Shown here: piece after piece, positions 9,943 through 21,729 of the stretch
Layout of the letters: every line of letters starts with the position of its first letter
Position numbering within the stretch: the stretch's first letter is position 1
From: an uncultured Lachnospiraceae bacterium
Lineage (GTDB): Bacteria > Bacillota > Clostridia > Lachnospirales > Lachnospiraceae
Length of the DNA stretch: 48,842 bases
Direction of reading: 5' to 3'
NCBI GenBank assembly: GCA_947625205.1
Contig: CANQNN010000019.1
Span: forward strand, 1 to 48,842
Notes under the pieces: generated by a model
What the model was told of the DNA's origin: nothing
What the model saw: only the letters and a program-made list of their open reading frames with translations
Database searches by the model: none
Made by a program: the position numbers and the translations under genes

Positions 9943-9979
9943 TAAATTTTTTTGTGATTATTGGAAAAACAACATTTAG

Positions 9980-10008
9980 ATTATATATAATAAATGTGAA
10001 AACGTCAA
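9980..10008 (-). promoter_or_regulatory. rpmH operon promoter
   Basis: On the minus strand, a -35 TTGACG (10003-10008) and a consensus -10 TATAAT (9980-9985) are separated by 17 bases. Transcription should start near 9973, giving a leader of about 75 bases. Confidence 0.85.
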
Positions 10009-10139
10009 GCAAATACGGGGATTTTTTATAATTAAAAAGTTACAAGATAACGCGATAAAATAACAAACTTTTTTTATTCTATATGTTGTTATAAAATAAA
10101 AATTTTTTTCTATATATTGTACTTTATATTTTAATATTC

Positions 10140-10340
10140 ACTTTACATAAATATATCCACACAATGTGTATAACTTGTGTATAAATATGATTTAATATGA
10201 TGATAAATTTTATTTTACCCCTAATAAATACACTCATTAAGGTTGATAACTTCTTTTCACGTTATACACATATAATCAGTTTATCTTCATATATATGTAA
10301 ACTTGGTTATAAAATAATCCATAATCATGTGGACAACTTA
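10140..10340. other. oriC: Replication origin, DnaA-box cluster upstream of dnaA
   Basis: Five 9-mers match the DnaA box TTATCCACA with zero to two differences: ATATCCACA 10153-10161 (+), TTATACACA on the minus strand at 10165-10173 and 10176-10184, TTATACACA 10262-10270 (+), and TTGTCCACA on the minus strand at 10328-10336. The whole 9,900-10,450 spacer is extremely AT-rich with long A and T runs and holds no gene. Its place between rpmH and dnaA is the classic oriC location in Firmicutes. Confidence 0.85.
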
Positions 10341-10344
10341 CTGT

Positions 10345-10373
10345 TTGAAATTTTAGCCTACATATATTAAAAT
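10345..10373 (+). promoter_or_regulatory. dnaA promoter
   Basis: A -35 TTGAAA (10345-10350), a 17-base spacer and a -10 TAAAAT (10368-10373). A DnaA-box-like 9-mer ends 8 bases upstream of the -35, which fits autoregulation of dnaA by DnaA. That autoregulation is known in other bacteria and only inferred here. Confidence 0.65.
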
Positions 10374-10450
10374 ATATGGTAGGGTAATTTCGATGTTATC
10401 GTTTTTTATCATTACATAAACATTATTTTACTTATTTTTGGAGTTTACAA

Positions 10451-11803
10451 ATGGATTCGATAAAAGAAAACTGGGACCTTATCAAACAGACATTACGGAA
10501 AGAATACGATCTTTCCGATATTTCTTATTCTACCTGGATAGAACCTCTTAATTTTTTTCAGGTAAAGGATAATGTTGTAACGATACTCATTCCCTCGGAT
10601 CAGGCCCATGCTTTAAATTATATTTCTTCTAAATATAAGAGCTTCTTCCAGGTTACTATATCCGAGATGATGGATCATACCTATGACATCTCTTTTATAT
10701 TGGAGAAGGACGCCCTGGAAGATTCCGAAAAAAAATCATCTGCCAATGCAGCATATAATGTCCGATTTGAGAATGCTAACTTAAATCCTAAATATAAATT
10801 TGATACCTTTGTTGTAGGAAGCAATAACAAATTCGCCCACTCCGCATCTCTTGCCGTTGCGGAATCCCCGGGTAAAGTATACAATCCCCTCTATATATAT
10901 GGAGGAGCCGGTCTGGGCAAAACGCATCTGATGCACTCCATCGGACATTTTATACTAGAACAGAATCCCGATATGAAGGTACTCTACGTTACTTCTGAAG
11001 TATTCACAAATGAAGTGATCGACTGTATCCGAAGCGGTGACGCCAACAGAATGAATAATCTAAGGGAAAAATACAGAACCGTGGATGTGCTGCTTATCGA
11101 TGACGTACAGTTTATTATAGGTAAGGAAAGCACACAGGAAGAATTTTTTCACACCTTCAACACTCTCCATTCCGTAGGCAAGCAGATCATTCTGTCCTCC
11201 GACAAACCGCCTAAGGACATGGAAACACTGGAGGAAAGATTCAGATCAAGGTTTGAATGGGGCCTTATTGCGGATATACAGCCGCCGGATTACGAGACAA
11301 GAATGGCGATCTTAAAGAAAAACGCCGAGATATATCACAAAGAGATAGATGATGAGGTGTTTAAATATATAGCCGACAACATCAAATCAAATATTAGAGA
11401 ACTGGAAGGGGCATTCAATAAGATCATTGCTTTTTCCAAGCTTAATAAAGTGGATATCAATTTGACTTATGCGGAGGAAGCGTTAAAAGACGTGATCTAC
11501 CCTGATCATCCCAAAAAAGTAACTCCTTCTCTTATTATAGAAGTAGTGGCGGATCATTTCGGGGTCGATCCGGACGATATCACATCCAAAAAGAGAAATT
11601 CGGAATTTGTGCTTCCAAGACAGATCTCCATGTATCTGTGCAGAAATATCATAGGAATGTCTCTTACGGATATAGCCAGACTTCTCGGTAAGAAGGATCA
11701 CACCACAGTTATACACGGCATCAAGAAGATAACCACAGAAATAGAGACCGACGAAGACCTTAATAATAAAATAAATATTATTAAGAACAAAATAAACCCT
11801 TAG
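10451..11803 (+). CDS. dnaA: Chromosomal replication initiator protein DnaA
   Basis: A 450-residue protein, normal length. Domain I (about 1-80) mediates DnaB/DnaD-type contacts. A short variable linker (about 85-105) leads to the AAA+ domain with Walker A GGAGLGKTH (151-159) and Walker B VLLIDDVQF. The C-terminal DNA-binding domain carries the DnaA signature near LLGKKDHTTVIHGIKKI, which recognises DnaA boxes. GGAG precedes the ATG. It is the first plus-strand gene of the origin operon. Confidence 0.98.
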   Translation: MDSIKENWDLIKQTLRKEYDLSDISYSTWIEPLNFFQVKDNVVTILIPSDQAHALNYISSKYKSFFQVTISEMMDHTYDISFILEKDALEDSEKKSSANAAYNVRFENANLNPKYKFDTFVVGSNNKFAHSASLAVAESPGKVYNPLYIYGGAGLGKTHLMHSIGHFILEQNPDMKVLYVTSEVFTNEVIDCIRSGDANRMNNLREKYRTVDVLLIDDVQFIIGKESTQEEFFHTFNTLHSVGKQIILSSDKPPKDMETLEERFRSRFEWGLIADIQPPDYETRMAILKKNAEIYHKEIDDEVFKYIADNIKSNIRELEGAFNKIIAFSKLNKVDINLTYAEEALKDVIYPDHPKKVTPSLIIEVVADHFGVDPDDITSKKRNSEFVLPRQISMYLCRNIIGMSLTDIARLLGKKDHTTVIHGIKKITTEIETDEDLNNKINIIKNKINP

Positions 11804-12007
11804 TTATAATGTTTATATCTTGTTATTATAAACATAGGTTTTCACATATTAGTCGTTTTCTTTTTCATTGAAAAATAGTATAATAAGTAAGGTTATACAC
11901 TTATCAACATCCCTTATTATGAATGTTACGGTATAATCTTATAAATAAGTTATATAGCGACAGCGCAGTCTTTTTCCACATATTGCAAGAAAGGAAATGA
12001 TACACAA
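11804..12007. other. dnaA-dnaN spacer, second part of the origin
   Basis: This AT-rich spacer starts with a hairpin of 9-bp arms (11809-11817 with 11827-11835) just behind dnaA. A -10-like TATAAT lies at 11879-11884. Three near DnaA boxes follow: TTATACACT 11893-11901, TTATCAACA 11901-11909 and TTTTCCACA 11972-11980. In Bacillus the unwinding element lies in this same spacer, so a bipartite origin is likely. Confidence 0.6.
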
Positions 12008-13123
12008 ATGAAAATTGTATGTAAGAAATCTAATCTTTCAGACGGCATCAACATTGTTACAAAAGCTGTTCCCAGTAAAACGACCATGTCTATCCTTGAA
12101 TGTATTCTTATTGATACAAGAGAAGGCGAGATAAAGCTTCTGGCTAACGATATGGAGCTGGGGATAGAGACGGTTATTGACGGCGAGATCATTGAAAAAG
12201 GAATGATCGCCCTCGATGCTAAGATCTTCCAGAGGATAGTTGCCGGTTTTAGCGACAATGACGTAATGATAGAGATAGAGACGGATGAATCGTACAATGC
12301 GTTTATTAACTGCGGTAAATCCAATTTTAAGATAATAGGAAAATCGGGAGAAGATTTTTCATTTCTTCCTGAAATAGAGAAAAACGACAGTGTCGTTGTC
12401 TCACAGTTTACTTTAAAGGAAATTATCAGACAGACGATTTTTTCAATAGCCGACAATGAGAATAATAAGCTTATGACCGGCGAACTATTTGAGATTAATA
12501 ACGATACTCTTAAGGTAGTGTCGCTTGACGGACACAGAATTTCAATCAGAAAAATCGTTCTTAAGAATACTTATAATAGCAAAAAAGTAGTTGTTCCGGG
12601 AAAGACATTAAATGAGATCAGCAAGATCCTTTCAGGAGATACGGATAAGGACGTCAATATTTATTTTACCGACAGGCATATTCTGTTTGAATTTGACAGA
12701 ACGATCGTTGTATCCCGTCTGATCGAGGGAGAGTACTTTAATATTGACCAGATGCTTTCCAGCGATTATGAGACGAAAGTGAAAATCAATAAAAAAGAGC
12801 TTCTTGATTGTATAAACAGAGCTACTCTTCTTGTGAAAGAAGGGGATAAGAAGCCTGTTATCATCAGTATCTCTGATCCGGTCATGGAGCTTAAGATGAA
12901 TTCTACCGTTGGAAGCATGGATGAAGAGATCGATATCACAAAAGAAGGTAAGGATCTGATGATAGGATTTAATCCGAAGTTCCTGATAGATTCTCTCCGC
13001 GTGATAGAAGACGAAGAAGTAAGCCTTTATATGGTTAATCCGAAAGCGCCGTGTTTTATCAGAAACGCTGAAGAAACTTACATATATGTGATACTTCCTG
13101 TCAACTTTACAACTGTAAGTTAA
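12008..13123 (+). CDS. dnaN: DNA polymerase III sliding clamp (beta subunit)
   Basis: A 371-residue protein, normal for the three-domain beta clamp that encircles DNA and tethers polymerase and repair enzymes. The start MKIVCKKSNLSDGINIVTKAVPSKTT and the C-terminal PVNFTTVS, close to the family's usual PVRxx ending, are both recognisable. It is placed directly after dnaA, as usual. Confidence 0.97.
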   Translation: MKIVCKKSNLSDGINIVTKAVPSKTTMSILECILIDTREGEIKLLANDMELGIETVIDGEIIEKGMIALDAKIFQRIVAGFSDNDVMIEIETDESYNAFINCGKSNFKIIGKSGEDFSFLPEIEKNDSVVVSQFTLKEIIRQTIFSIADNENNKLMTGELFEINNDTLKVVSLDGHRISIRKIVLKNTYNSKKVVVPGKTLNEISKILSGDTDKDVNIYFTDRHILFEFDRTIVVSRLIEGEYFNIDQMLSSDYETKVKINKKELLDCINRATLLVKEGDKKPVIISISDPVMELKMNSTVGSMDEEIDITKEGKDLMIGFNPKFLIDSLRVIEDEEVSLYMVNPKAPCFIRNAEETYIYVILPVNFTTVS

Positions 13124-13187
13124 CGTATAATAGAATATATGATATAAATTATGCGGTTGAAATATAAAACCGTTAAAATTGAAAAAT

Positions 13188-13397
13188 ATGGAAACAATAA
13201 AAATAAAAGATGATCATATAAAATTAGGTCAGGCTTTAAAGCTGGCAGGATTAGTAGATTCCGGCGTGGATGCAAAAATAGATATCAAAGAAGGTCTTGT
13301 CCGGGTCAACGGACAAGTTGAGCTGCAGCGCGGCAAAAAAATCTATCCCGGTGATATAATAGAATTTGACGGACAGCAGGTTAAGGTAGAAAACTGA
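13188..13397 (+). CDS. yaaA: S4-domain RNA-binding protein YaaA
   Basis: A 69-residue S4-like protein: KLGQALKLAGLVDSGVDAKIDIKEG, then VRVNGQVELQRGKKIYPGDIIEF. The family sits between dnaN and recF in most Firmicutes and is presumed to bind RNA or the ribosome. I chose the ATG at 13188; a TTG at 13179 would add three residues, and neither has a clear ribosome binding site. Its stop overlaps the recF start by one base (TGATG), which points to translational coupling. Confidence 0.93.
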   Translation: METIKIKDDHIKLGQALKLAGLVDSGVDAKIDIKEGLVRVNGQVELQRGKKIYPGDIIEFDGQQVKVEN

Positions 13398-14491
13398 TGA
13401 TCATAAAATCATTGGAATTGGCGGATTTCAGAAATTACGATACTTTACATATCGATTTCAGCAGCGGAACAAATATTTTATACGGCGATAACGCACAAGG
13501 TAAAACAAATATTCTGGAAGCTATTTATCTATCTGCCACCACTAAATCACATAAGGGAAGTAAAGATAAAGATATCGTAAATTTTGATAAAGAGGAATCT
13601 CATATCAGGACTTATCTTGAAAAAGACGGCATGGAAATAAGAGTGGACATGCATCTTCGCAAGAATAAGTCCAAAGGAATAGCGATAGACGGACAGAAGA
13701 TAAAAAAGGCGGCAGAATTACTTGGTTTATTAAATGTGGTTTTCTTTTCACCGGAAGATTTGAGCATTATCAAAAACGGTCCTGCGGAGAGAAGAAGATT
13801 TGTAGATATGGAATTGTGCCAGTTAGATCAATTTTATCTCTATAATCTTAATCATTATAATAAAATCGTGAATCAGCGAAATAAACTTCTCAAGGATATG
13901 TATTTTAATCCTTCTCTCAGAGATACCTTAAACATATGGGATTCTCAGCTTGTTTCTTTCGGAAGTAAAATCATAGAAAGAAGACGGTTATTTGCAGAGC
14001 AGCTCAATGAGATTATATGCGATATACATAAGAAATTGTCGGGCGGCAGGGAAAAACTTGTGATCAGTTATGAGCCTGATGTAACAATAGAAGATTATGA
14101 GAAAAATCTTACCTTGAATCAGGAAAGAGACATTAAGTTGAAACAGACAACGACCGGTCCCCACAGAGATGATTTTTCTTTTATGGCAGGAAATATCGAT
14201 ATCCGTAAATTCGGATCCCAGGGACAGCAGAGAACGGCTGCTTTATCCCTTAAGCTGTCTGAGATAGAGCTGGTAAAAAAGATGACAAACGACAGTCCGG
14301 TCCTGCTCCTTGACGATGTGTTGTCGGAGCTTGACAGCAACAGGCAGAATTATCTTCTGAGTACTATCGGCGGTATACAGACTATCATTACCTGTACAGG
14401 TCTTGACGAGTTTGTAAATAACAGATTTGAAATCGACAGGGTTTTTCATATTGAAAACGGAAGCATTAAAAAAGAAGGGTATGGTGGATAA
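13397..14491 (+). CDS. recF: DNA replication and repair protein RecF
   Basis: A 364-residue SMC-like ATPase. Walker A is GDNAQGKTNILEAIYLS (about 31-47). The signature region KFGSQGQQRTAALSLKLSE and Walker B LLLDDVLSELD lie in the C-terminal third. RecF loads RecA at single-strand gaps with RecO and RecR. The start overlaps the yaaA stop, and the stop directly abuts the gyrB ATG, so yaaA-recF-gyrB is one tight unit. Confidence 0.97.
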   Translation: MIIKSLELADFRNYDTLHIDFSSGTNILYGDNAQGKTNILEAIYLSATTKSHKGSKDKDIVNFDKEESHIRTYLEKDGMEIRVDMHLRKNKSKGIAIDGQKIKKAAELLGLLNVVFFSPEDLSIIKNGPAERRRFVDMELCQLDQFYLYNLNHYNKIVNQRNKLLKDMYFNPSLRDTLNIWDSQLVSFGSKIIERRRLFAEQLNEIICDIHKKLSGGREKLVISYEPDVTIEDYEKNLTLNQERDIKLKQTTTGPHRDDFSFMAGNIDIRKFGSQGQQRTAALSLKLSEIELVKKMTNDSPVLLLDDVLSELDSNRQNYLLSTIGGIQTIITCTGLDEFVNNRFEIDRVFHIENGSIKKEGYGG

Positions 14492-16408
<1,917 letters not shown>

Positions 16409-16453
16409 TGATCTTTGTAATTTTTGTCTGATAAGAAAGGTATGCAGTATAGT

Positions 16454-19024
16454 ATGGACGACAAAATATTTGACAAGATAGAAGAAGTGGACCTTAAGAA
16501 AAAAATGGAAGATTCTTACATCGATTATGCCATGAGCGTTATTGCTGCCCGTGCGCTTCCCGATGTAAGAGACGGTTTAAAGCCGGTGCAGCGCCGTGTT
16601 CTGTATTCCATGATAGAGTTGAATAACGGTCCGGACAAGCCGCACAGAAAGAGCGCCCGTATCGTCGGTGATACGATGGGTAAATATCATCCTCACGGAG
16701 ATAGTTCCATTTACGGGGCTTTGGTCAATATGGCACAGGAATGGTCTACCCGTTATCCTCTTGTAGACGGTCACGGTAACTTTGGCTCTGAGGACGGCGA
16801 CGGCGCCGCCGCGATGCGTTATACGGAGGCGAGACTCAGTAAGATCTCTATGGAGCTTCTCGCTGATATCAACAAAGATACGGTGGATTTTGTTCCCAAC
16901 TTTGACGATACGGAGAAAGAGCCTGTTGTATTGCCAAGCCGTTATCCGAATCTTCTTGTAAACGGCACCTCCGGTATCGCTGTCGGTATGGCTACCAATA
17001 TTCCGCCTCATAATCTGCGTGAAGTGGTAAACGCCGTAGTTAAGATCATAGATAACAGAGTCAATGAAGACAGACAGACGGATATCGAAGAAATTCTTAA
17101 GATCGTTAAAGCACCCGATTTTCCTACCGGCGGTATTATTCTGGGTACAAGAGGCGCGGAAGAAGCGTACAGGACCGGACGCGGCAAGATAAGAGTGCGC
17201 GCCGTGACGGATATCGAGACTCTGCCCAACGGCAAGACACAGATCATCGTCACAGAGCTTCCTTATATGGTCAATAAGGCAAATCTTATACTTAAGATAG
17301 CCGATCTGGTAAAAATGAAAAAAATTGACGGTATCACAGATCTTCGTGATGAGACTAACCGCGAAGGTATGCGTATTGTGATCGAGCTTAGAAGAGATGC
17401 TAACGCTAACGTCATCCTGAACCAGCTCTATAAACATACGCAGATGCAGGATTCCTTCGGCGTTATTATGCTGGCTCTCGTCAATAACGAACCGAAAGTC
17501 ATGAATCTTCTTGATATGCTCACATATTATCTGAAGCATCAGGAGGAAGTTGTTACCAGAAGGACAAAGTACGATCTGAACAAAGCGGAAGAAAGAGATC
17601 ATATCTTACAGGGTCTGCTTATTGCACTGGATCATATCGATGAAGTGATCCAGATCATCAGAAGCAGTCAGACGACACAGATCGCAAAGGACAGGCTGAT
17701 GGAACGCTTTGAACTGTCTGATGCACAGGCACAGGCGATCGTAGATATGCGTCTGCGCGCTCTGACAGGTCTGGAGAGGGAGAAGCTTGAGAATGAGCAT
17801 AAAGAATTAACGGCCAAAATAGCTGAATTAAAGGCTATACTTGCAGATGAAAAGCTGCTCCTCGGCGTCATTAAGGATGAAATGCTGATTACGGCCGAAA
17901 AATACGGAGATGACAGAAGAAGCCAGATCGGGTTTGATGTATATGATATTAACATGGAAGACCTGATTCCGAGAGAAAATACAGTGATCGCCATGACGAG
18001 CCTCGGTTATGTGAAGCGTATGACCGTGGATAATTTCAAAGCGCAGAACCGCGGCGGTAAAGGTATCAAGGGAATGCAGACGATCGAAGAAGATTATATT
18101 GAGGATCTTCTTATGACAACAACGCATCATTACCTGATGTTCTTTACTAATTTCGGGCGCGTATACCGGCTGAAAGCATATGAGATCCCGGAGTCGAGCC
18201 GTACATCGAGAGGTATCGCTATCGTCAATATATTGCAGCTGAGTCCGGGAGAAAAAATCTCCGCCATGATCCCGATCAAGGAATATGAGGAAGACAAGAA
18301 TCTGTTCATGGTGACGAAAAAGGGCATCGTTAAAAAAACATCTGTTATGGAATATAATAACGTCCGTAAAAACGGTCTGATCGCCATCAACCTCCGGGAA
18401 GATGACGAACTGATCGAAGTCAAGACGACCTCCAATGATACGGAGATCTTCTTAGTGACGAAGCTCGGCATGTGTATTCGTTTCAAGGAGACGGACGTGC
18501 GGCCTACGGGACGCGCTTCTATGGGTGTGATCGGCATGAACCTGTCCGATGGGGATGAGATCGTCGGTATGCAGCTCGATCATCAGGGCGATTCGCTTCT
18601 GATCGTATCTGAAAACGGTATGGGCAAGCGTACTTATCTGAATGAATTTACGGTGCAGAAACGTGGCGGCAAAGGCGTGAAATGCTATAAGATCACGGAG
18701 AAGACCGGTGATGTGGTCGGCGTCAAGGCAGTCAATGACGATCATGAGATCATGATGATCACGACAGAAGGCATCATCATACAGCTTCGCATGGAAGATA
18801 TCTCAACGCTCGGCAGAATTACGTCAGGCGTGAAGATGATCAATCTCGACAGTAATGTCAAGGTTGCAAAGATTGCCAAGGTCCGTGAGAAGATCAGCGA
18901 CGGCAGCAAAGAGTTTGAGAATCTTGAGGATGCTATGGAGGATATTCCGGAGGACGAGAAATACAATCTTCCCGATGATGACGGCAAGGAAGTGACGCTG
19001 CCGAAGGAAGAAACGGAGGAATAG
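16454..19024 (+). CDS. gyrA: DNA gyrase subunit A
   Basis: An 856-residue protein. The active-site tyrosine is Tyr123 in [11 protein letters not shown], and six C-terminal beta-pinwheel blades follow, ending in an acidic tail ([18 protein letters not shown]). The gyrase-specific GyrA box reads QNRGGKG instead of QRRGGKG. The quinolone-determining segment is [10 protein letters not shown], with Ser at the E. coli Ser83 position but Gly at the Asp87 position. The frame is open from a TTG at 16424, but family starts match [16 protein letters not shown] at 16454, with AAGAAAGG 13 bases upstream. gyrB ends 45 bases before. Confidence 0.97.
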   Translation: MDDKIFDKIEEVDLKKKMEDSYIDYAMSVIAARALPDVRDGLKPVQRRVLYSMIELNNGPDKPHRKSARIVGDTMGKYHPHGDSSIYGALVNMAQEWSTRYPLVDGHGNFGSEDGDGAAAMRYTEARLSKISMELLADINKDTVDFVPNFDDTEKEPVVLPSRYPNLLVNGTSGIAVGMATNIPPHNLREVVNAVVKIIDNRVNEDRQTDIEEILKIVKAPDFPTGGIILGTRGAEEAYRTGRGKIRVRAVTDIETLPNGKTQIIVTELPYMVNKANLILKIADLVKMKKIDGITDLRDETNREGMRIVIELRRDANANVILNQLYKHTQMQDSFGVIMLALVNNEPKVMNLLDMLTYYLKHQEEVVTRRTKYDLNKAEERDHILQGLLIALDHIDEVIQIIRSSQTTQIAKDRLMERFELSDAQAQAIVDMRLRALTGLEREKLENEHKELTAKIAELKAILADEKLLLGVIKDEMLITAEKYGDDRRSQIGFDVYDINMEDLIPRENTVIAMTSLGYVKRMTVDNFKAQNRGGKGIKGMQTIEEDYIEDLLMTTTHHYLMFFTNFGRVYRLKAYEIPESSRTSRGIAIVNILQLSPGEKISAMIPIKEYEEDKNLFMVTKKGIVKKTSVMEYNNVRKNGLIAINLREDDELIEVKTTSNDTEIFLVTKLGMCIRFKETDVRPTGRASMGVIGMNLSDGDEIVGMQLDHQGDSLLIVSENGMGKRTYLNEFTVQKRGGKGVKCYKITEKTGDVVGVKAVNDDHEIMMITTEGIIIQLRMEDISTLGRITSGVKMINLDSNVKVAKIAKVREKISDGSKEFENLEDAMEDIPEDEKYNLPDDDGKEVTLPKEETEE

Positions 19025-19074
19025 CGTCCGGATAAACACTTTTTCAATGACTTAAAAAGGGGGAAAAGGAAAAC

Positions 19075-20355
19075 ATGAAAAAAAATATCGTAGCGGCGTT
19101 TGCCGGACTGCTCATCATTACCCTTGTGGGGTGCGGAAATGCCGGCAGCAGCGATACCGCCGGTGCAAATACTGATACGGATCCCGCAAAACAGGCTGTG
19201 ACTGCCAATCAGGAACCGGAAGATGCAGATTCGTCCACAGAAACAGAACAGTCCACCGACACAGAGACGCCTGTGCCTGAAGAAGAAACGGCAGAAAAGG
19301 AGGAGGAAGAAGACCCTCTGGCCGGTCTTTCTCTCAAGGATCTATTTGCAGAGCACGGCATCAAAGCCGGCACCTGCATAAACACACAGGTAATAAGCGG
19401 CGGACGCACCCAGGAACTGATCTTAAGCCAGTTCAACAGCGTTACTATGGAGAACGCCATGAAGCCGGACAGTATTCTTGACCAGAAGAAAAGTCAGGAA
19501 GAAGGCAGCCTTGTTGTGACGTTCAATCAGGATGCCGTCACGATGATGGAGTGGGCGAAGGAAAACGGCTACGCTATGAGAGGACATACGTTAGTTTGGT
19601 ACAGCCAGACACCCGAATGGCTCTTCCACAAAGATTTTGATGAAGCAAACGAATACGTGGACAGAGACGAGATGCTTGCCCGTATGGAAAGCATGATGAA
19701 ACAGGTATTTGAACAGCTTGAAGAAATGGGATATCTGGATCTGTTCTATGCCTATGATGTGGTGAACGAAGCGTGGATGGAGGATGGTACTATGCGTCAG
19801 AATCACTGGTCCGAGATCATCGGCGACGATTACCTCTGGTACGCTTTCTACTATGCAGATAAATATGCGCCCGAGAGCATTGATCTGTATTATAACGATT
19901 ACAATGAGCAGTTCAAGACACAGGCTCTGCTTGATTTTGTGGATACCCTTGTGGATGAGGACGGCAGGCGTCTGATTGATGGCATAGGACTTCAGGCGCA
20001 TCTGTATACAACGGACAGCCTGGATGATTATTTCAATACTGTAGACCAGCTGGGGGCAACCGGGTTAAAGCTCCAGCTGACCGAGCTGGATGTGTGCCTT
20101 GGAAAATACCAGGCTCCCCAGGCTGCCACGGACGAGAATCTTAAGGAGCAAGGACGTTTTTACTATGATCTGATCGGCGGACTCTTAGAACGCGCGGATG
20201 CGGGACAGATCAATATTGACGCCATTACCTTCTGGGGCTTTAACGACGCCCTTTCCTGGAGAAAAGAATACAGTCCCGTGCTGTTTAGGGGCGCTATGGA
20301 ACCGAAATACGCTTATTACGGCGCCATGCAGATAAAAGAGCAAGCGGGATTCTAA
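19075..20355 (+). CDS. GH10 endo-1,4-beta-xylanase, lipoprotein
   Basis: A 426-residue protein. The signal peptide ends in a lipobox LVGC (Cys20), so the enzyme should be lipid-anchored on the cell surface. An acidic low-complexity linker (about 22-82, rich in E, T, D, S) separates the anchor from the GH10 domain. The acid/base is Glu232 in DVVNEAW and the nucleophile Glu337 in LQLTELDV. GH10 enzymes cut beta-1,4-xylan, so a plant-fibre diet is implied. It follows gyrA by 50 bases with no clear terminator between them, and is closed by a strong terminator. No transporter or xylosidase is adjacent. Confidence 0.93.
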   Translation: MKKNIVAAFAGLLIITLVGCGNAGSSDTAGANTDTDPAKQAVTANQEPEDADSSTETEQSTDTETPVPEEETAEKEEEEDPLAGLSLKDLFAEHGIKAGTCINTQVISGGRTQELILSQFNSVTMENAMKPDSILDQKKSQEEGSLVVTFNQDAVTMMEWAKENGYAMRGHTLVWYSQTPEWLFHKDFDEANEYVDRDEMLARMESMMKQVFEQLEEMGYLDLFYAYDVVNEAWMEDGTMRQNHWSEIIGDDYLWYAFYYADKYAPESIDLYYNDYNEQFKTQALLDFVDTLVDEDGRRLIDGIGLQAHLYTTDSLDDYFNTVDQLGATGLKLQLTELDVCLGKYQAPQAATDENLKEQGRFYYDLIGGLLERADAGQINIDAITFWGFNDALSWRKEYSPVLFRGAMEPKYAYYGAMQIKEQAGF

Positions 20356-20364
20356 AAACGCGGA

Positions 20365-20405
20365 GGGGGTGTTGCAAAATTGCAATATCCCCTCAATTAT
20401 TTTTA
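20365..20405 (+). terminator. Intrinsic terminator after the xylanase gene
   Basis: A 13-bp stem (20365-20377 with 20380-20392, two G-U pairs) has a two-base loop and is followed by TCAATTATTTTT. The remaining spacer up to 20620 holds nothing I recognise. Confidence 0.9.
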
Positions 20406-20620
20406 CCCACAGAAGACCGTGCCCTGCCTGCAGCCTGTCATAACAGTTTCAGGCAGTTGTATATGGAAGTTCCGCGGTATGCAACCCAAACTTTACATGA
20501 AAAAACCGAAAAGCAACAGAAAATGTATAGCCTTTACATACGTGTGCAGCTATGATAAAAGCATCATTTGACTGCGCAGGAGGATGAAAGTATAGAAGTA
20601 GAAAGGAAGGCTATCTTTTT

Positions 20621-21655
20621 ATGAGTCTAGGTGAGAACATACAATTTTTAAGAAAAAAAGAAAATATTACGCAGGAGCAGTTCGCGGAGAGGCTGGAGGT
20701 TTCCAGACAATCCGTGTCCAAGTGGGAATCGGATATCGCCTACCCTGAAATGGAAAAGATACTGCAGATGTGCGAACTGTTCCACGTCAGCATGGACGAT
20801 CTGGTGCGAAACGATGTGAGCGCGCTTTATATGGAGGATTCGACAGAATATGAGGCGCATTATAACAGCTTCAGCAAATTGATCACAGCGGGCGTGGGAC
20901 TGATCCTGTTCGGATTGAGCATGATGTTTTTTCTGGAGGGGTTAAACGCACGGTTTCTCTGGTTTTATGAATACGATGAGTATTATGACAATCTCGGACA
21001 GATGGTCAAGGTTGGGAAGGAAGGCGTCTTTGTAGTTGTTCTTTATGCCTTTGTGACGATCGCGGTCGCTCTGTTCATCGTGGCAGGCTTACGACACGGC
21101 AATTTCTGGGAAGAACATCCGCATCTGTCACAGCTGTATAGCAAAGAAGAGGTAAAGGCGTTCAAAAACCGGTTTACCGCGATGATCGCCGCGGGCGTTA
21201 CCATTATCCTGATCGATGTCATGATCCTGATCGGCATGGATTCGTTTTATCCGGCATTGGAAGACAGCGCCGTTGGAGAAAGCCTGATGGCTGCTTTCTT
21301 CTTTTTGCTGCTTGCAGCGGCTGTTCCTCTGTTCGTCTATGCGGGCATGCAGAACGCAAAATATGATATCGACAACTGGAATGAAATGCACGACAAGACC
21401 TCGGAGGCATACAAGAAAGATAAATTGACGGGCTCAGTATGCGGCTGTATTATGATCGTCGCCACCGGCATCTATCTGATCGGGGGATTTTGTTTCGGAG
21501 CATGGGGCATCAGCGCGGCGGTCATTTATTCCGTGGGCGGGCTGCTGTGCGGGATCGCATCGATCATTATAAACCACTTCAACCTGAATAAAGGGAATAA
21601 GAAGGGCGAGGAAAAAGGCAAGGCCGTGGTGAAGGACGGCGCGGAGGAAGAGTAG
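20621..21655 (+). CDS. XRE-family HTH regulator with membrane domain
   Basis: A 344-residue protein. Residues 5-62 are a classic XRE helix-turn-helix (ENITQEQFAERLEVSRQSVSKWE, then DIAYPEMEKILQMCELFHVSMDDL). About five or six hydrophobic segments follow (near 85-104, 130-152, 188-206, 221-243, 268-315), ending in a charged tail (KGNKKGEEKGKAVVKDG). The layout suggests a regulator held at the membrane, perhaps sensing an envelope signal. Its target is unknown. It is a single gene between two terminators. Confidence 0.85.
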   Translation: MSLGENIQFLRKKENITQEQFAERLEVSRQSVSKWESDIAYPEMEKILQMCELFHVSMDDLVRNDVSALYMEDSTEYEAHYNSFSKLITAGVGLILFGLSMMFFLEGLNARFLWFYEYDEYYDNLGQMVKVGKEGVFVVVLYAFVTIAVALFIVAGLRHGNFWEEHPHLSQLYSKEEVKAFKNRFTAMIAAGVTIILIDVMILIGMDSFYPALEDSAVGESLMAAFFFLLLAAAVPLFVYAGMQNAKYDIDNWNEMHDKTSEAYKKDKLTGSVCGCIMIVATGIYLIGGFCFGAWGISAAVIYSVGGLLCGIASIIINHFNLNKGNKKGEEKGKAVVKDGAEEE

Positions 21656-21663
21656 GAACATAT

Positions 21664-21710
21664 AATAATGCTAAGTCACTATAAATGATTGGACTTAGCA
21701 TTATTATTTT
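21664..21710. terminator. Terminator between the HTH regulator and the rubredoxin fusion
   Basis: A perfect 14-bp stem (21664-21677 with 21692-21705) closes a 14-base loop, followed on the plus strand by ATTTTGCTTTTTC. It ends the plus-strand regulator gene and may also serve the converging rubredoxin gene. Confidence 0.8.
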
Positions 21711-21729
21711 GCTTTTTCTTCGTTCGGTA

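Noticed and set aside
13153..13173. Short inverted repeat (CGGTT / AACCG) before yaaA as a terminator
   Set aside because: The stem is only five base pairs with a 13-base loop and no T run.
16577..17602. A long minus-strand open frame (341 codons) inside gyrA
   Set aside because: It mirrors the coding strand of gyrA, has low-complexity, unfamily-like residues and no ribosome binding site.
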